Assembly: GCA_030847615.1 (NCBI GenBank)
Contig: JAUMIR010000001.1
Location: 364,738,687 to 364,802,686 of the forward strand
Length of the DNA: 64,000 nucleotides
Reading direction: 5' to 3'
Origin: Gambelia wislizenii
Lineage: Eukaryota > Chordata > Lepidosauria > Squamata > Crotaphytidae
Part shown: positions 33,350 through 45,321 of the stretch, in pieces
Layout of the letters: each line of letters opens with the position of its first letter
How positions within the stretch are numbered: the stretch's first letter is position 1
The notes under the pieces: generated by a model
Seen by the model: only the letters and a program-made list of their open reading frames with translations
Databases searched by the model: none
What the model was told of the DNA's origin: nothing
Program-made: the position numbers and the translations under genes

Positions 33350-34214
33350 TGCCCCCTCCCCATGTTATCTCATAACTGGAAATATTGGAAACATTTCAGG
33401 GTCAGGTTGGCTAGGGCGAACTAAAGATCAGTTGGAGGTCACAATGACCTGGGATGTGTCTAGAAATATAATGGTAAGAAAGTCCAAGTTAGGATTATGT
33501 GGAGAGCCCCATAGTAAACACAGCCATTAAAGAGGCATGTGCTAATCCTTTCTTCCAGCCCTGGGTGATTCAGCAATGACTCAATCAAGCAATTAAGTGA
33601 CCATTCGTTAATTTCTTCCTATGGAAATCTCTCATATTCACCCACCTGTCCAACCTTGTGAGGTTGTCGCAAACTAATCAATTTCTATCTCCCAGCAATT
33701 AAAGCAATAAATTGAGTTTCAGTTCCCTTTGTCTATCCCTTGGAAAAGCCATCCAGACTTTGTTATAACCAGAGTACCCCTTAAGGATATGAAATAGGGT
33801 ATAAATATCCCAGCCTAGACCCAGTTAAGTGTGCCACAGATGGACACCGACACTGCCAGATTCTCTGTGCCACCCTCAGGCACTAGTCTGAGCATCTTCA
33901 CTGCATGTAACTCTTCTCTTCAAGACTGGTTAAATATAACCCTATCTTCCTCAACCTCTCTCTATCCAACCTCCCTGCCTTTCCTTCCAATAGCTTTGTA
34001 TGGTTCTTAAGAGTGTGTGTTTTGTATGCTAGTGTATCCCCTGTGTTATTTCCAATAAAAATACTTTTTTTCACTGTAACTGGAGCGCTCTCTACAGTTA
34101 GTACTGTACAATTAGTATAGTTAGTACTGGTATACATAGGTGAAAAGATCCCCGAAGTTACCATCCTCTCCCAGGTTTCTGTTTGCGCTAATAATTCCTC
34201 TAGGTAATAATAGA
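33350..34214 (+). mobile_element. LTR, retrovirus-like, plus strand
   Basis: Homologous to the minus-strand copy at 23655-24315. In order: an upstream U3-like region from about 33363, a TATAAATA box at 33800-33807, 'CTCTTCAAGACTGGTTAA' near 33914, and an AATAAA signal at 34054-34059. Immediately after about 34214 lies TTTTGGCATAACGGCTGGGG, which has the form of a primer-binding site following an LTR (TGG plus about 15 bases), so the LTR may extend to about 34213 with a scrap of internal DNA beyond it. That reading is inference. No coding domains follow. Confidence 0.65.
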
Positions 34215-35030
34215 GATTTTGGCATAACGGCTGGGGCTCTAATGCTTCACCCCTGTTAGGGTAGCAACCTGTGTGGAAATCACAGCCTTTAGCTTGGTTG
34301 GTGCCTACATACAATTTGTATTGTTTTTGCTATTTGTTTGCACTGCAAACCACTTCTATTTTAACTAGCATAATTTTGAAAGGAAAAAGAAAACACTCTG
34401 AAAGTGAAGGAGAGCATGTGAGTTTGGCACAGGTTTGATCTTCTTCTAGGTTATTTTTATTTTTATCCTTTTTAATCACCAATTCATACCCGTGCTGTGA
34501 TGAAATGAAGCCCCTCTCTAACCAATCTATATAAGTGCACCAAGATCCTTTTTCTGTTGGGTTTAACTTAGGGGCTAATACTCTTTTGCATGCAGGTTAA
34601 ACACTTGATATAAAAATAATCTTGATATAATAGTGTTACAATCCCATAATATTTCCTCCCTCCGTGCTTTCTGAAAATGAAAATGTGGCCTGATACTGCA
34701 CCATCAAGGCAGGGTACACAAATGAGTGAAAAGGACTGAATGCTATGGAAGACTGCTCATATTCAATACTCTGTATACAATTTGAGACTTAAACAGTATT
34801 CTTAGAATGACATTCCCACTTTTCAGACTATACCAGGGAATAGGGATGTTTTAGAACTTCAGTTTTTCCATTTTCCTGTACAAAACAATCTCTTGGATTA
34901 ATGTGTACACCAGAACTTGGCTATTCCTCAGTTTTGCAGCTTTTCTAGATGTTGAGACCCAGTTCTGGACAGTTTCAATTTATCAAAATGTGCTTCAGGG
35001 TAAATATTTTGAAAGGACAAGAGACAAGGT
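34215..35030. other. Non-coding, nothing recognised
   Basis: The first 100 bases may be LTR-element leader. Beyond that no exon or repeat is supported. Confidence 0.4.
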
Positions 35031-35035
35031 TCGCT

Positions 35036-35112
35036 GAAGTTATTAAATTTATATCCTGCCTTTCTGCCAAAAATTGTATTCAAGGAGGGTAGCCACAGGA
35101 AAAGTGCCTTTA
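35036..35112 (-). repeat. LINE 3' tail remnant
   Basis: TTAAATTTATATCCTGCCTTTCTGCC, the complement of an L2/CR1-like 'GGCAGAAAGGCAGGATATAA' end. Short and old. Confidence 0.5.
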
Positions 35113-35490
35113 ATAGTTGTGTGTGAAAGAGGGAATCTTAGCAGGAAAATATTGCATGATAAGTCACACCTTTTGAAATTCTATTTTTTACACAACTATT
35201 AAAGTTGCACAAGTCCTGTCCCATTTTTCATGGGTCAAATGACACTCAAACTTGTTCTGCAGCCAAACTTCTGCTCATGCAATGGGACATTGCTCTTCCA
35301 AATGCCCCCCCCCCCGCAGCCCCCTGTACCTCCAACAGTCTGATCTGTAGCATCCTTCAACCTGAAGAGCAATTTTGAGAGCAGGGGGGCAGGGGGGAAT
35401 GCCACCTCCCTGTTCCAGTCATGGAAGCTATTTTATAATTGTGAGGTCCCAACTGGACCACACAGAGGGGAAAAAACATTTAGATATACA
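35113..35490. other. Non-coding, nothing recognised
   Basis: A C run lies at about 35306-35316; no feature is supported. Confidence 0.4.
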
Positions 35491-35493
35491 TTA

Positions 35494-35972
35494 AGGGCCT
35501 GTCCAAACAGTGAAAATAATCCAAATGGCAATTGCATGGAAAGCAATCTGTCTAAAGCGAAATATCTCATTCAGAAGGGGGGCAGCCAAATCCACCTTAA
35601 ACTCCTTCAGCGAAGTGTTCAGAGCTTTTCTCAGAGCTTTTAAAAAACTCCGTACAGCATGCAAATGTTTGATCATTAAGACAGTAGCATTCACTTGCTG
35701 TGTGTGGAGCAGGGCTAGCAAACAGGGAAAGTGCCTTCTGGCACCAGGTTGGATTTTCCGCTAAGTGAGAAATACTTAAGAAGATAAAATGGCAATCTTT
35801 TACTCTCCTTTTTTATTTTTGTTCTTTTGAAAATACGAAATATCGCTTGTGGGCACCATGGGAAACTTTGGGGGGGGGCTATTAATCATTAAGACAGGTT
35901 GAAGCACTGCAAATTGCTAGCGATCCAGTTTAGATCGTATTCCCCCCCCCTCATATAGATGGGACCATAGAT
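35494..35972. mobile_element. Possible MITE, ATTCAGAAGGGGGG group
   Basis: Begins GGGCCTGTCCAAACAGTGAAAA, followed at about 35566 by CTCATTCAGAAGGGGGG, as in the 26.8-kb element. The right end (TATAGATGGGACCATAG) is only weakly complementary to the left. The two opposite open frames at 35491-35764 overlap and are not genes. Confidence 0.5.
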
Positions 35973-36895
35973 ACATTTTGAGAGGATCTGTTAAAAATCA
36001 ATTTCATGAGGAAAGCGAATTATGTGAAATTTTGGGCAAATTCTTCTGAAAATGTCAAAGTATGGAAATACAATTTACCCATCCCTACTAAATAGTATAA
36101 CTCTCTTGTTGGAAGTTCTTCCCTTATATGGACTTGGGTAGGAATGATGGCAAAGGCAATAACGGCCATATTAAGAAAAGTACACATCAAGGGAACTTGA
36201 ATTAGACATTAAATGTCATTGTTCCCTGTGGATAGTTACTGCTGAACACATGTTAATATTATTTGTAAGTGACATCCCCATAGCTAGCAGAACTGAGGAG
36301 TAGTTTTATAGGATGGGCTGGTAAATCACCGAACATACTGTAGTTAAAATACAGATTTCACTAGAAGCAAGTAGTTGATGCCAAAATCCCTGGGTCACTT
36401 CGTGAAACCTTGAGACTTGGCTTGACTTCAAAACAGAGGTCCTTGTTGTGTTTGCTTAGCTCTGGTTGACATTATAACAGCTGCATTACAACCAGCCTAA
36501 GGGTTACCTGGATAATTCAATGATACCACTTAGCAGATACTCAACAAAAGTCCATAATTAAAACCCAATGTGCATCAGGTCACATGGACAGAAGCTGATT
36601 GGACCTGGATATTACCACCATGTATTTAAAGAGAAGAAATCATAATATGCTTTTATTAAACCAAGGCAACATCCAGACAGATGTGTTCTAGCCAGAGCTG
36701 ATAAATTATCTTTATATGGCAGAGAACTTTTTTTTTTAAAAAAACCCTGTCCTTTAAAATGAAAATATTCACCAACCCCCAAGAACAAACGTATCATCTT
36801 AAAGCAGAATAGGCCTGTAAGACTCTTTAACACTTGTTCGTTGATTATATTAATACCAGAATATATTAAAGAAGTGCAATATAAATTTGATTTTA
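35973..36895. other. Non-coding, nothing recognised
   Basis: No exon or repeat family supported. Confidence 0.4.
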
Positions 36896-38690
36896 ATTGT
36901 TTTGTACACACGCCAGTGAAAAGGAACTGATTGGATACAGTTCACAGGCAGTATGTTAATATGTTATTTTCATATGATGATAGCTTTGCATAATCTTCCT
37001 TTTTTCCAAGATTTCCAAAAAAACCTGTTGTTAACCAAAGCACAGGAGAGAGGAAGAATACAATTTACATAAAATCGGCTACCCTACACATTAATTAGTA
37101 ATGTGGCTGAGCGGAAGGTGTGTTCACTTAGTCGAAAGTACACTTTATAATTTATACACCAGCTGTTTCAGCGCTTTCGAGTCCATTTTCCTCCCTGCCT
37201 GCCTCTAATGAAATCGTGTTACTGGAGAATTGACTGGGGTGAATTGAGATTTTAATCCCATTGATGCTCTTCTATGGAAAGGCACACTGGTGGGAACTTT
37301 TAATGGAAGGTCTGTAATCAGAAGACACTTGTATTCAGTCCCCCATTATAATGAATCTCATCAAATGTTAAAGCCCAGGCAGTGTGCAGAAGGCTAGAAT
37401 TTCAAGGTTTTTGACCAACCCCATTTGAAGCATTCCTCTGGGAGCGTGTGATTACTCAAGTTTAGCAGTTTATTGCCTCATCTTTCAATATCCAGTGAAG
37501 CACAAAATTCTCATCTAGGTTGCTCTTTTTACTTAAAGAACAGGCCAAAATAGACTCCGAGCTGGTAGCACTGTCATTGAGGTTAATTCTTGCTTTGCAG
37601 TTAACGGGGAGATCAATGGGGAAGGGGTGGGGTAGGGGGGCTTCAGGAACACTAGAATACCAAACGGCACTAATAAAACCTTTAGGTTGTATTTTTGCCA
37701 AAATAAAAATAATAATATATATTTTTAAAAATCTGCTAAAGCGGCTCCTTTTGTCTATATGCGTGCACACGCTCGTCAGCTGTTCCTTTGGAGCTTAACA
37801 GTAACATTAATTGAAAGGTGGTGCTGTTCTGTGAAGGATAAAACGAGTTAGCGGGATGTAAACATGTATCAAAATCCAGCAGAGTGAACAGGTTTTCCCT
37901 CCTCCCTATTCCCAAAACTTTGCAATCAAGGAAAGTAGAGTTATTAAAAGATTGGTGGTCAAAAAGCATGCTGAATCACGAGCTAATGGGACTCATTATG
38001 TCAACAGCATGTTAGCACAGTGTTTTCTTCCCTAGTAAAGGGAGGGGGGTTGAGTACAAAGAGGCCTATAAAAGCAAACTTCCCCTTTAAAAAAAATACT
38101 GTTTTATTTTTATATTTCTATTAGGTGGGGTGGGAGGAAAGGGAGGAAATGCATTTGCTGGGCACAGACACAAAACACAAATTAATACAATGGGAAGCCT
38201 TTTAAACAAATACACGGTAAAAGAAATAAACGGCTGAAAATGATGGGCTTTTGGATGACAAAAGGACGCTGAGTACTTTGGAAAAGGAATACATTGATTT
38301 AAGGAGGGATTTTTCCTTCAAATGCACTGAGTCAAAATAAGTGGAATAAAGCAAGAAAGACTCTTAAAACATTTTCTGAAAAGTTAGCGCATGAGTCATT
38401 TACTTCCTTGGGCAATGAAGGAACAATTCTCAGGCTACTTACATTAACGAATATATGTTTACCTGATTTCCTTCTCTTGTACTTCTCCTTGGACTAAAAC
38501 AGGCGATCCAAAGGTCGTGTTGCCTTACCTAAAAGGGAATTTTATCTTTAAAAGCTATTGTGCCCTTCATTGTCCCACTCCTGAAAATGCAATCCCAAGG
38601 TTTTCTTTTTCATTTGTAAGTTTAAGTGGAACACCAAGAAACTAAATCCCTACAGCATTTGACCTGATGCTGAGAAGGAAAATAGTGGGA
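36896..38690. other. Repeat-poor stretch, candidate conserved DNA
   Basis: About 1.8 kb without any transposon end I can recognise, in a window otherwise full of them. It contains words often seen in enhancers: TTAATTAGTAATG near 37091, AACGAGTTAGC near 37842, and an AP-1-like ATGAGTCAT at about 38391-38399. The base composition is even and no long ORF is present. Conservation is a guess until aligned. Confidence 0.35.
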
Positions 38691-38849
38691 CTCCCGCAGC
38701 TACCTGAATAAAATGAGAGGTAATACCCTATGAAATTCATGGAAGGCAGATACACACATTCCTAAACGGAGAGTTATAGTATGGGAACAAGTATGTACAC
38801 CCACTGACCCTCTGCAAAAGAGATTTTGCCTCCATTGGTCAATGTAAAC

Positions 38850-38851
<2 letters not shown>

Positions 38852-38882
<31 letters not shown>
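38852..38882 (+). repeat. (GT)n microsatellite
   Basis: About fifteen GT units; a shorter (TA)n lies at 38949-38962. Confidence 0.95.
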
Positions 38883-38964
38883 ATTTGAGAGCCAGTGCAA
38901 ATGTCATCACTTATTTTGTTGTCTATATTGTATGTTTTAAGGGCTGTATAATATATATATATGT

Positions 38965-40620
38965 CGCTTAGATAGTTTCTGTCCACACCCAAAACTGGTT
39001 CTCTCTTTAAAATGTAAATGTATCACATACTATTGCCACACAGTCCACCACTGGCATAAGCTTTAAAGCCATGAGCAACATGTGACATACAAATCTACTA
39101 CTCAATGTATGAGTAGGGCAGGGACAAATGATTGACAGCGTTTCTTTTTATTGCTGTTTTTAAACGGCCAGGAACATATATTCCAACTGTCCTGATTTGG
39201 TAGGAACAGTCTTGATTATTTCTCTGCCATCTCACTTTTTCTGCTTTTAAAATGTTCTAGTTTCTCTCTCCTGCTCCCATCTTCCTCTTTGTCCCCAATT
39301 TACTTCCACTGGTGTAAACTGAGTTCAAAGTGCAAAACTAGTTTGCACTCAATTGACTCAGTGGAGGTAGAGGATGTGGAGGAATCATGCCCTTCTCAGG
39401 AGGCTCAGGCAAAAGCAAACTGCTGTAGCCTCTCTGAGGAGGTCATCTGTTCTTCCTCATTAATACCGTTTGCCATCTTGACCATGCTCTGACATTGCCT
39501 GGCCACATGTGTCCTGGTTTTCATCTGTAAAATGTTGGAGGGTATGCAGGAAGGTAGCAGAAATGGAAAGTTGAACAAAATCTGATAGGTCCCAATACAT
39601 GTGTGGTAATCATTTAGTGGAGCAAACACCATCTCAAAGGATTCTTCCTCCTTCTCTGAAGCTCTGTCTTGCATGTGAAAGAACCGTTGTAATATAGTCC
39701 CACAATTAGCCACTCATTCCCCTTGTTTTATTGAGGTAGTTCTAATGTAGGTACTCTGTTGAACACTATAGACACACATTTCTCACAAAGAACATCTAGA
39801 ATATCTCTTTTAGATTCAGTTCCTTTACCAGTTTGTCCTACCAGCATTTAGAGATGCATCTTCTATGTCATCAAAAAGAAGTCCATTCTTGAAGTATAGA
39901 TGTTAAGACAGCGGTATTTTTCTTGACATTTCTTTACACTCACATTGTCCTTCCCTTTAATTATTTTATTTCCATTGTCTGTTTCAAGGTCATAGTCCTT
40001 CCAGACTCTAGTCTTGTTTATTAATTTGTTGGGATAAACAATTAGGTTATACAGATATCTGAATAAAGAAAGGCCTTCTCATCATGCACCTGGTTGTTGT
40101 GTTGCATTATAGTCCACAAATATTTCAAAGCCATCCAGCAAGGGCAATACTAAAATACTCAGCATTTCCCACTCTCAAAGAAATCTCCATAGTGTCTCAA
40201 GTGGGAGGTTGCTACTTATAGGGCTCATCTACTTTGAGTATTACCATCAGATCTTCTACCACTAGGGCACAACAATGTTATCATGTCTATCCAACCACAT
40301 GGTGTCAAACAAGTCTGTAAACTTCGTAACCTCAGTTTGTCAGCTCTGGAACACAACTTGGAATTCTGATTTATACACAGCTCGTCACATAGCCTTAGAT
40401 GCCACCAGATGATCTGATTCAGTTGCACTTGTGCCCAAACAGTTCTTCATTTGTGAATCTACGGCTAATTTGTTGCTATGTAGAAAACAGCTCTGTGTGA
40501 AGACATTCTGACCTCAGATATGCTACTGAGGGGACAGATGTGGGGAGGGGTAACTGAACCAAGTCCGAGCTACTTCTGCCCTGCCTGAGAACTCTTGTAG
40601 GATGTTAGCATTCTGATCTC
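38965..40620. other. Non-coding, apparently unique DNA
   Basis: Short open frames (such as 39405-39713 minus) show no recognised domain or splice context. Confidence 0.45.
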
Positions 40621-40626
40621 TAACCC

Positions 40627-41194
40627 TGTCATGCCCTGCTTCCACAGCTTGGAAATGGACTCTGACTCAGAGTCTGAAGCAGTGGACATGCCAGGACCTG
40701 CTGAACCAGAGCAGGGGGATGTTCCAGAGCCACAGGCCTCAGACACAGACAATAGTGAAGTACCAGCTGTGGCAGAGGGTCCTGCCTCTTCAGATACAGA
40801 GGACAATTTACCTATACCTACCTCATAGCACAGAGACAACAAAAGGAGGGCTTGGGGTAGTCTCAGAATATTTATAGAAAGCAGCAATTAGTTATAAATA
40901 CAGAGCACTGCCCTCCAGGAGTTGTCGGAGATTATCTGACCTACCTGATTACCCATTGTGTTCCTGATCGCTGTGTTTTACCTAGACTGTGTTTGTTTCC
41001 TCTGGACTCTGTTTGCCTGCCCTGGATTCTGCTGGACTATCCTGAACTCTGTTTGCCAGACCTGGACCTTGTATATTGGACTTTGCTTGTGGACTTGTGT
41101 TTTGCTTGCTAGTAAAGTAAGTGACTGCCTTGATTCCTTTGCCTGTAATTAATTCGACTGTGTTGTGCCTCTGCTTATCAGCTGTGTAGTAACA
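40627..41194 (+). mobile_element. Solo LTR with acidic ORF, plus strand
   Basis: Starts TGTCATGCCC at 40627 and ends AACA at 41194 (568 bp). The same ends and layout as the minus-strand copy at 27674-28286: an acidic frame at the 5' side, a short TATA-like ATTTATAGAAAG region near 40870, then repeats of CTGGACTCTGTTTG/CTGTTTGCC phrases. The two copies have diverged strongly. No internal element region is adjacent. Confidence 0.6.
40631..40828 (+). CDS. Acidic ORF inside the LTR
   Basis: A 65-codon frame opening at the ATG of TGTCATGCCC. The product is strongly acidic, Ser/Pro/Glu-rich ('MDSDSESEAVDMPGPAEPE' near residues 9-27, 'GPASSDTEDNLPIP' near the end). The Pro-Ala-x-Ser-Asp block aligns with the longer frame at 27950-28282 minus. 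It stops earlier and lacks the basic C-terminus. Likely the end of a former retroelement polyprotein overlapping the LTR, not a host gene; a chance frame is possible. Confidence 0.3.
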   Translation: MPCFHSLEMDSDSESEAVDMPGPAEPEQGDVPEPQASDTDNSEVPAVAEGPASSDTEDNLPIPTS

Positions 41195-42980
41195 TGCCTT
41201 TGGTTGGTTGCCCAGATATTGTTTGGACAAACCCATTCATCCTTAAAGAGCCATGTTAGGTTTATAGTTTCCTGCTGTGTTGGTCATTTTTTTATATTGC
41301 AGCCATAGATTTGAATCTCACAAGATTAGATCAATCTGTAGTGCCTGCAAAAAAGATGGATTTCTTTACTTAAAGGGGTGATGAAAGTGAATATATAGCA
41401 TCCTTTGAAAATTCAGGGAATTGTTTAGAGCATTTGAAAAAGAAATCTTCAGTTATTCAAGGTGGAATGTAGTTTTAAGTAAGCTTATTTTATAAAAAGT
41501 CTTAATCAATGAAATGTAAACCATAGAAAAAAAAGTGGTTTCCTTTTTTGTATTAGAACACAATTATGGCCACTTGCTTCTTTTCCAATGTATCAAGTAC
41601 CCCCTTCACAATTCAATCACAGATGTTACTGACCACATATTTTATGTCAACCAAACCTCTGGAGTGACATCTTTTGGATTAAAAATAACATATTCTACAA
41701 ACTTCATTTTGATCTTTTTATTCCCTCCCCCTGACTCTTTTTTCCAGGCAGGTAGTATTAGAAAAATGAAGTCATGAGCTACTACATGCCATTTTGATAA
41801 AGGAGGCTACAATTCATGAAGAGACAGAAGTGGAAAAAAGAGAGGAAAAAGCTGTGTAATCATAAGAGGTGACTGCACTGAAATGATGTGTTGTTCTGAT
41901 TGTTATTGACATAAGTACTCTCATGTGCTATGCAAGCTGTGATGTGCTCTTTGGAGGTCATAAAAGCAAGAGCACTCAAGTGATCCAAATTAACCTGATT
42001 GCCCTGAGAAAATGATGCCCTATCCATTAGCTAACCATCTTGATTTTATGGTAGAATTTCAGAGCTACTCTTTACACTTGAGGAAAGGTAGCTTTTCATA
42101 GCCCCAAAATGGGAATCAGTTTGAAAGTTTCATGACTTTGACATTTGTTCCAGCCACACCAGTGCTGCCGGTTCCTAATGCTACCCCTTCATGACTGTTG
42201 TACAGTTCCGGTGTATTCTGGGCCTCCAGACCTTACAATTCTCTTGCTAGTTACTGAAATTCTCCAGCTTTTTCTTCCATCAGTTTTCTACAGAGCAGAT
42301 ACATCAAGGAACACTCCTTCAAATCTTGGTCAGTGTGACCAATGACAACAATCTTGTCATATCTGATGATGTCAAGGAGCATTTGGGGTAGGATCCAAAA
42401 GGGCTATTCTGATGATGGAACTGGTTCCATCAACAGAAACAGAAAGAGGGCAACTACCTTTCCAGCCTGCAGCTTCTCTAGAGAGTGGCAAAAGCTGCCA
42501 TAGCAAGATTTGGTGGGGCTGTGAAACACAAGGAGGAGTTTGCTAGAGGAAGGGTTTGCTAGTATGACATTAGATGTAGGCCATTGCTAACTCATATTTT
42601 GTATGGTGGATTTTTACTAAATGTTTGCACCAAAGGCAGAATGCAAAGAGCCATGTATGCAAATGATGTCTTCCACGCATGGATGGAATAATGGTTGATA
42701 TCTCCTTCCTACCTGTGCTGTATTAAATCTGCCCAGAAATTCTTTCATCCTTCAGCGATGGATTTTCTGAAATGCTTGAAAGCTACAGTGAGAGTGGTGA
42801 CCTAAAAGGTCTTGGTATTATATGAAGAATATGACATCCATGCCTTTGGACCCTAAGCACAGTTACTAAGGTCTAACATCTAAGTCTTTCTTGCAAACAA
42901 GGCACAGAATAAGGCTGAACAAAGTGTGGTTAAATTCATGGCACTATTACAGAGTGCTTTTCAGGCTTTGGACATGATCA
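41195..42980. other. Non-coding, apparently unique DNA
   Basis: Short frames only; nothing recognised. Confidence 0.45.
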
Positions 42981-42984
42981 AGTT

Positions 42985-43195
42985 TAGAAGCAAATCCAAC
43001 ACATCATTAAGTACCTCCTTGGTTTAAGCACATCCTTAGTTTTGGGGCTGGACCTTTTATATTTTACTGCTGTGTTTTACTCTTTGTATTTTGTACTATG
43101 TGTTTTCAGTGTGGATTTTTATTGTAGATTTTATTCTGCCATACATCTCCTTGTGGGTATCTTTACTTTCAAAGGTGGAAAATAAACAAAGAATT
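42985..43195 (+). repeat. LINE-like 3' UTR remnant
   Basis: A T-rich run of TTTTACTCTTTGTATTTTG-like phrases, then CTGCCATACATCTCC and AAAGGTGGAAAATAAACAAA, the shape of an L2-type 3' end. Family uncertain. Confidence 0.4.
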
Positions 43196-44985
43196 AACCT
43201 TGTCTAGCAGACCATTTATGAACATTACTAAATCCGAGAATCTGATGCAATACCTGCAGCTAAACAAGGAAAGACAAGTAGCAGAACATCAACTCTCTGG
43301 AGAAATGAGCCAGTGATTAGAGCTCAGAGGAAACAGCTATCAGAAGACATTTGGACTCTGCCAGTTCATAGCACTGAAAACTTGCGCACCTTCCTTTCTT
43401 CTTACAGTTTCCATTTTGGGATTTTTTCCTGGTAAGCAGTTCTTCCTAGCTACTCAGGTAGCAGAGCTATATTTCAGGTCATTAAAATACAATAACAGTT
43501 TGTTTTAATGAGGTTTATTAGAAATTAGAAATATTCTGGACTACCAATCCCCAAATCCCTTATCATTGGCTATGATGCCTGCAGCTTCTGGGAGGTAAAG
43601 TCCAACAACTGACCACTACCATTTTAGACAGTATCTTAGAAATAATGAATAGTATCCAAGTATGCTTTTCTGATGATGAAACTGCTGTGGCACATGGAGA
43701 GGAGGAAGGTTGGTCATCCTCCCCGCTGCAGCCCCCAGAGGAGACTTCCAGGGCAGATGGGGAGGGGGGAATAAGAGACGAGAACACTGGAATTTGTTTA
43801 ACATGAAAGGACAACAATATGTGCCCATTCTTATGTTCATCTTTCATACCACACATATTACCACACAGACTTACTTTTACTTACAATGTTCATGTGACTT
43901 CTGAATGTACACCAACACAGTAAAACTATGTTTTGCATATAACATAGTAAAACTACTATGTTCTTTTCTTCCCCAAATCTACTGCCCCTACAGAATATTA
44001 CAAATCTCAGATCTCACCACACAAAAATACTTTCCAAATATATATGCACTAGTTAATGTAGTACATTACCACCAATTCTAATAACTGGCTATCACAAATA
44101 CTAAGGCGAGAACAGGAAACAACAACAACGACAACAACACTGAAATTGAACAGGTTTTTAAAGTACTATTTAGACATGCCTTGAGTGTTGCCTTTCGTTT
44201 TCTGCATGAAGATAACAAAATGAAATGGCATTGCCATTATTTCAACTATTATCACATCTTGGTATAAGAAGTACAATTCTTTTGTGAAAATTCCTTTCCT
44301 CCTGTGTAACACACAAAATCTGACATTACACATGCTCTTCTGTTACATTTGTCCAACTGCCTGCTCTACTGGATGATGTTTGCATGAAAAGGAATCATGC
44401 TGTTGCACCTTCATGCACATCTTCCTGAGATGGCATAGCATTGCACCAGCGAGCAAAAGATCTTTCACAATTGTGGGGAAGTATGGATCACACTTGAGAC
44501 AGCTGACCTCAGATTCTTCATTTAGAATGCTTCAGAATGACAGGATGAGTCTTGTCCTATATTCAGTCCATACCTCTTGCCAGGGCATCCATTTGAGTTA
44601 ACAGCATCATTCGTCAGGATACTATATCAGCTACTAAGTTAAGTATGGAAGAATGGACCTCCTTCTCCCTCTGAAGCTCTGATGCGTTAGTGCACACTGG
44701 ACACTCTATATATGCTCAGAGGGATCCAGGCAGCCAATAAATGTAGCAGAATAGCAGAATATCCATTTGCCCAGTAATAGCCCATAAAATCTCAATAAAG
44801 TACACAGACACACAGGTGGTGCCTAAAACTACTAACATTTACTGGTACATAGAAAAATATTCCATAGACTATCCTCTATGGAAAACATCAGAACTTAGCA
44901 GCTTTGGCTACTGCACAGCCCAAAAGTCAGCTTACAACTGCAACTGAGTCTCAAAACACATACAATAACACCCTGTCTCAGAGAC
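43196..44985. other. Non-coding, apparently unique DNA
   Basis: Opposite open frames at 43560-43900 overlap each other and show no domain. An (ACA)n-like run lies at about 44117-44140. Confidence 0.45.
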
Positions 44986-44990
44986 ACATA

Positions 44991-45321
44991 GAAATTTTTC
45001 AGACAGGACTTACCACGCAAGAAGACTCCGGAATAGTTACGATGCTGTCGCACGGCAGGGGGTCCATTTCAGACGCCGCCGTCCCTCTCTCGGCATCGTC
45101 CGTGTCACTTCTGTGTATGATTGGAGGCAGTCGTGCCATATTTTACACACGGACAACTTCCGTGAGTAAAATATGGCGCGGCTGCCTCCAATCATACATG
45201 AAAGTGACACGGATGATGCCGAGAGAGGGACGTCATCATCCGAAACGGACCCCCTGCCGTATGACAGCGTCATAACTATTCCGGGGTCTTCTTGCATGGT
45301 AAGTCCTGTCTGAAAAAGTCC
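44991..45321. mobile_element. 331-bp foldback MITE, ATA duplication
   Basis: A long palindrome with a centre near 45155. The right end reads GTCTGAAAAAGTCC; the left end GAAATTTTTCAGAC is its complement with three changes. ATA flanks both sides (44988-44990 and 45322-45324). Arms pair through TCAGACAGGACTTACCA, GAAGAC, GGCAGGGGGTCC and 'CTCTCTCGGCATC' blocks, down to TTTACACACGGA/TCCGTGAGTAAA at the turn. CpG-rich. Both strands give an open frame with nearly the same peptide, because the arms are copies of each other; this is a signature of the palindrome, not of a gene. Confidence 0.9.

Noticed and set aside
33898..34314. 138-codon minus-strand frame as a retroviral protein
   Set aside because: It is antisense to the LTR promoter, polyadenylation signal and leader; no recognised domain.
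40627..41194. Host gene encoding an acidic nuclear protein
   Set aside because: The frame starts at an LTR boundary shared with another copy in the window, so a retroelement origin is more likely.
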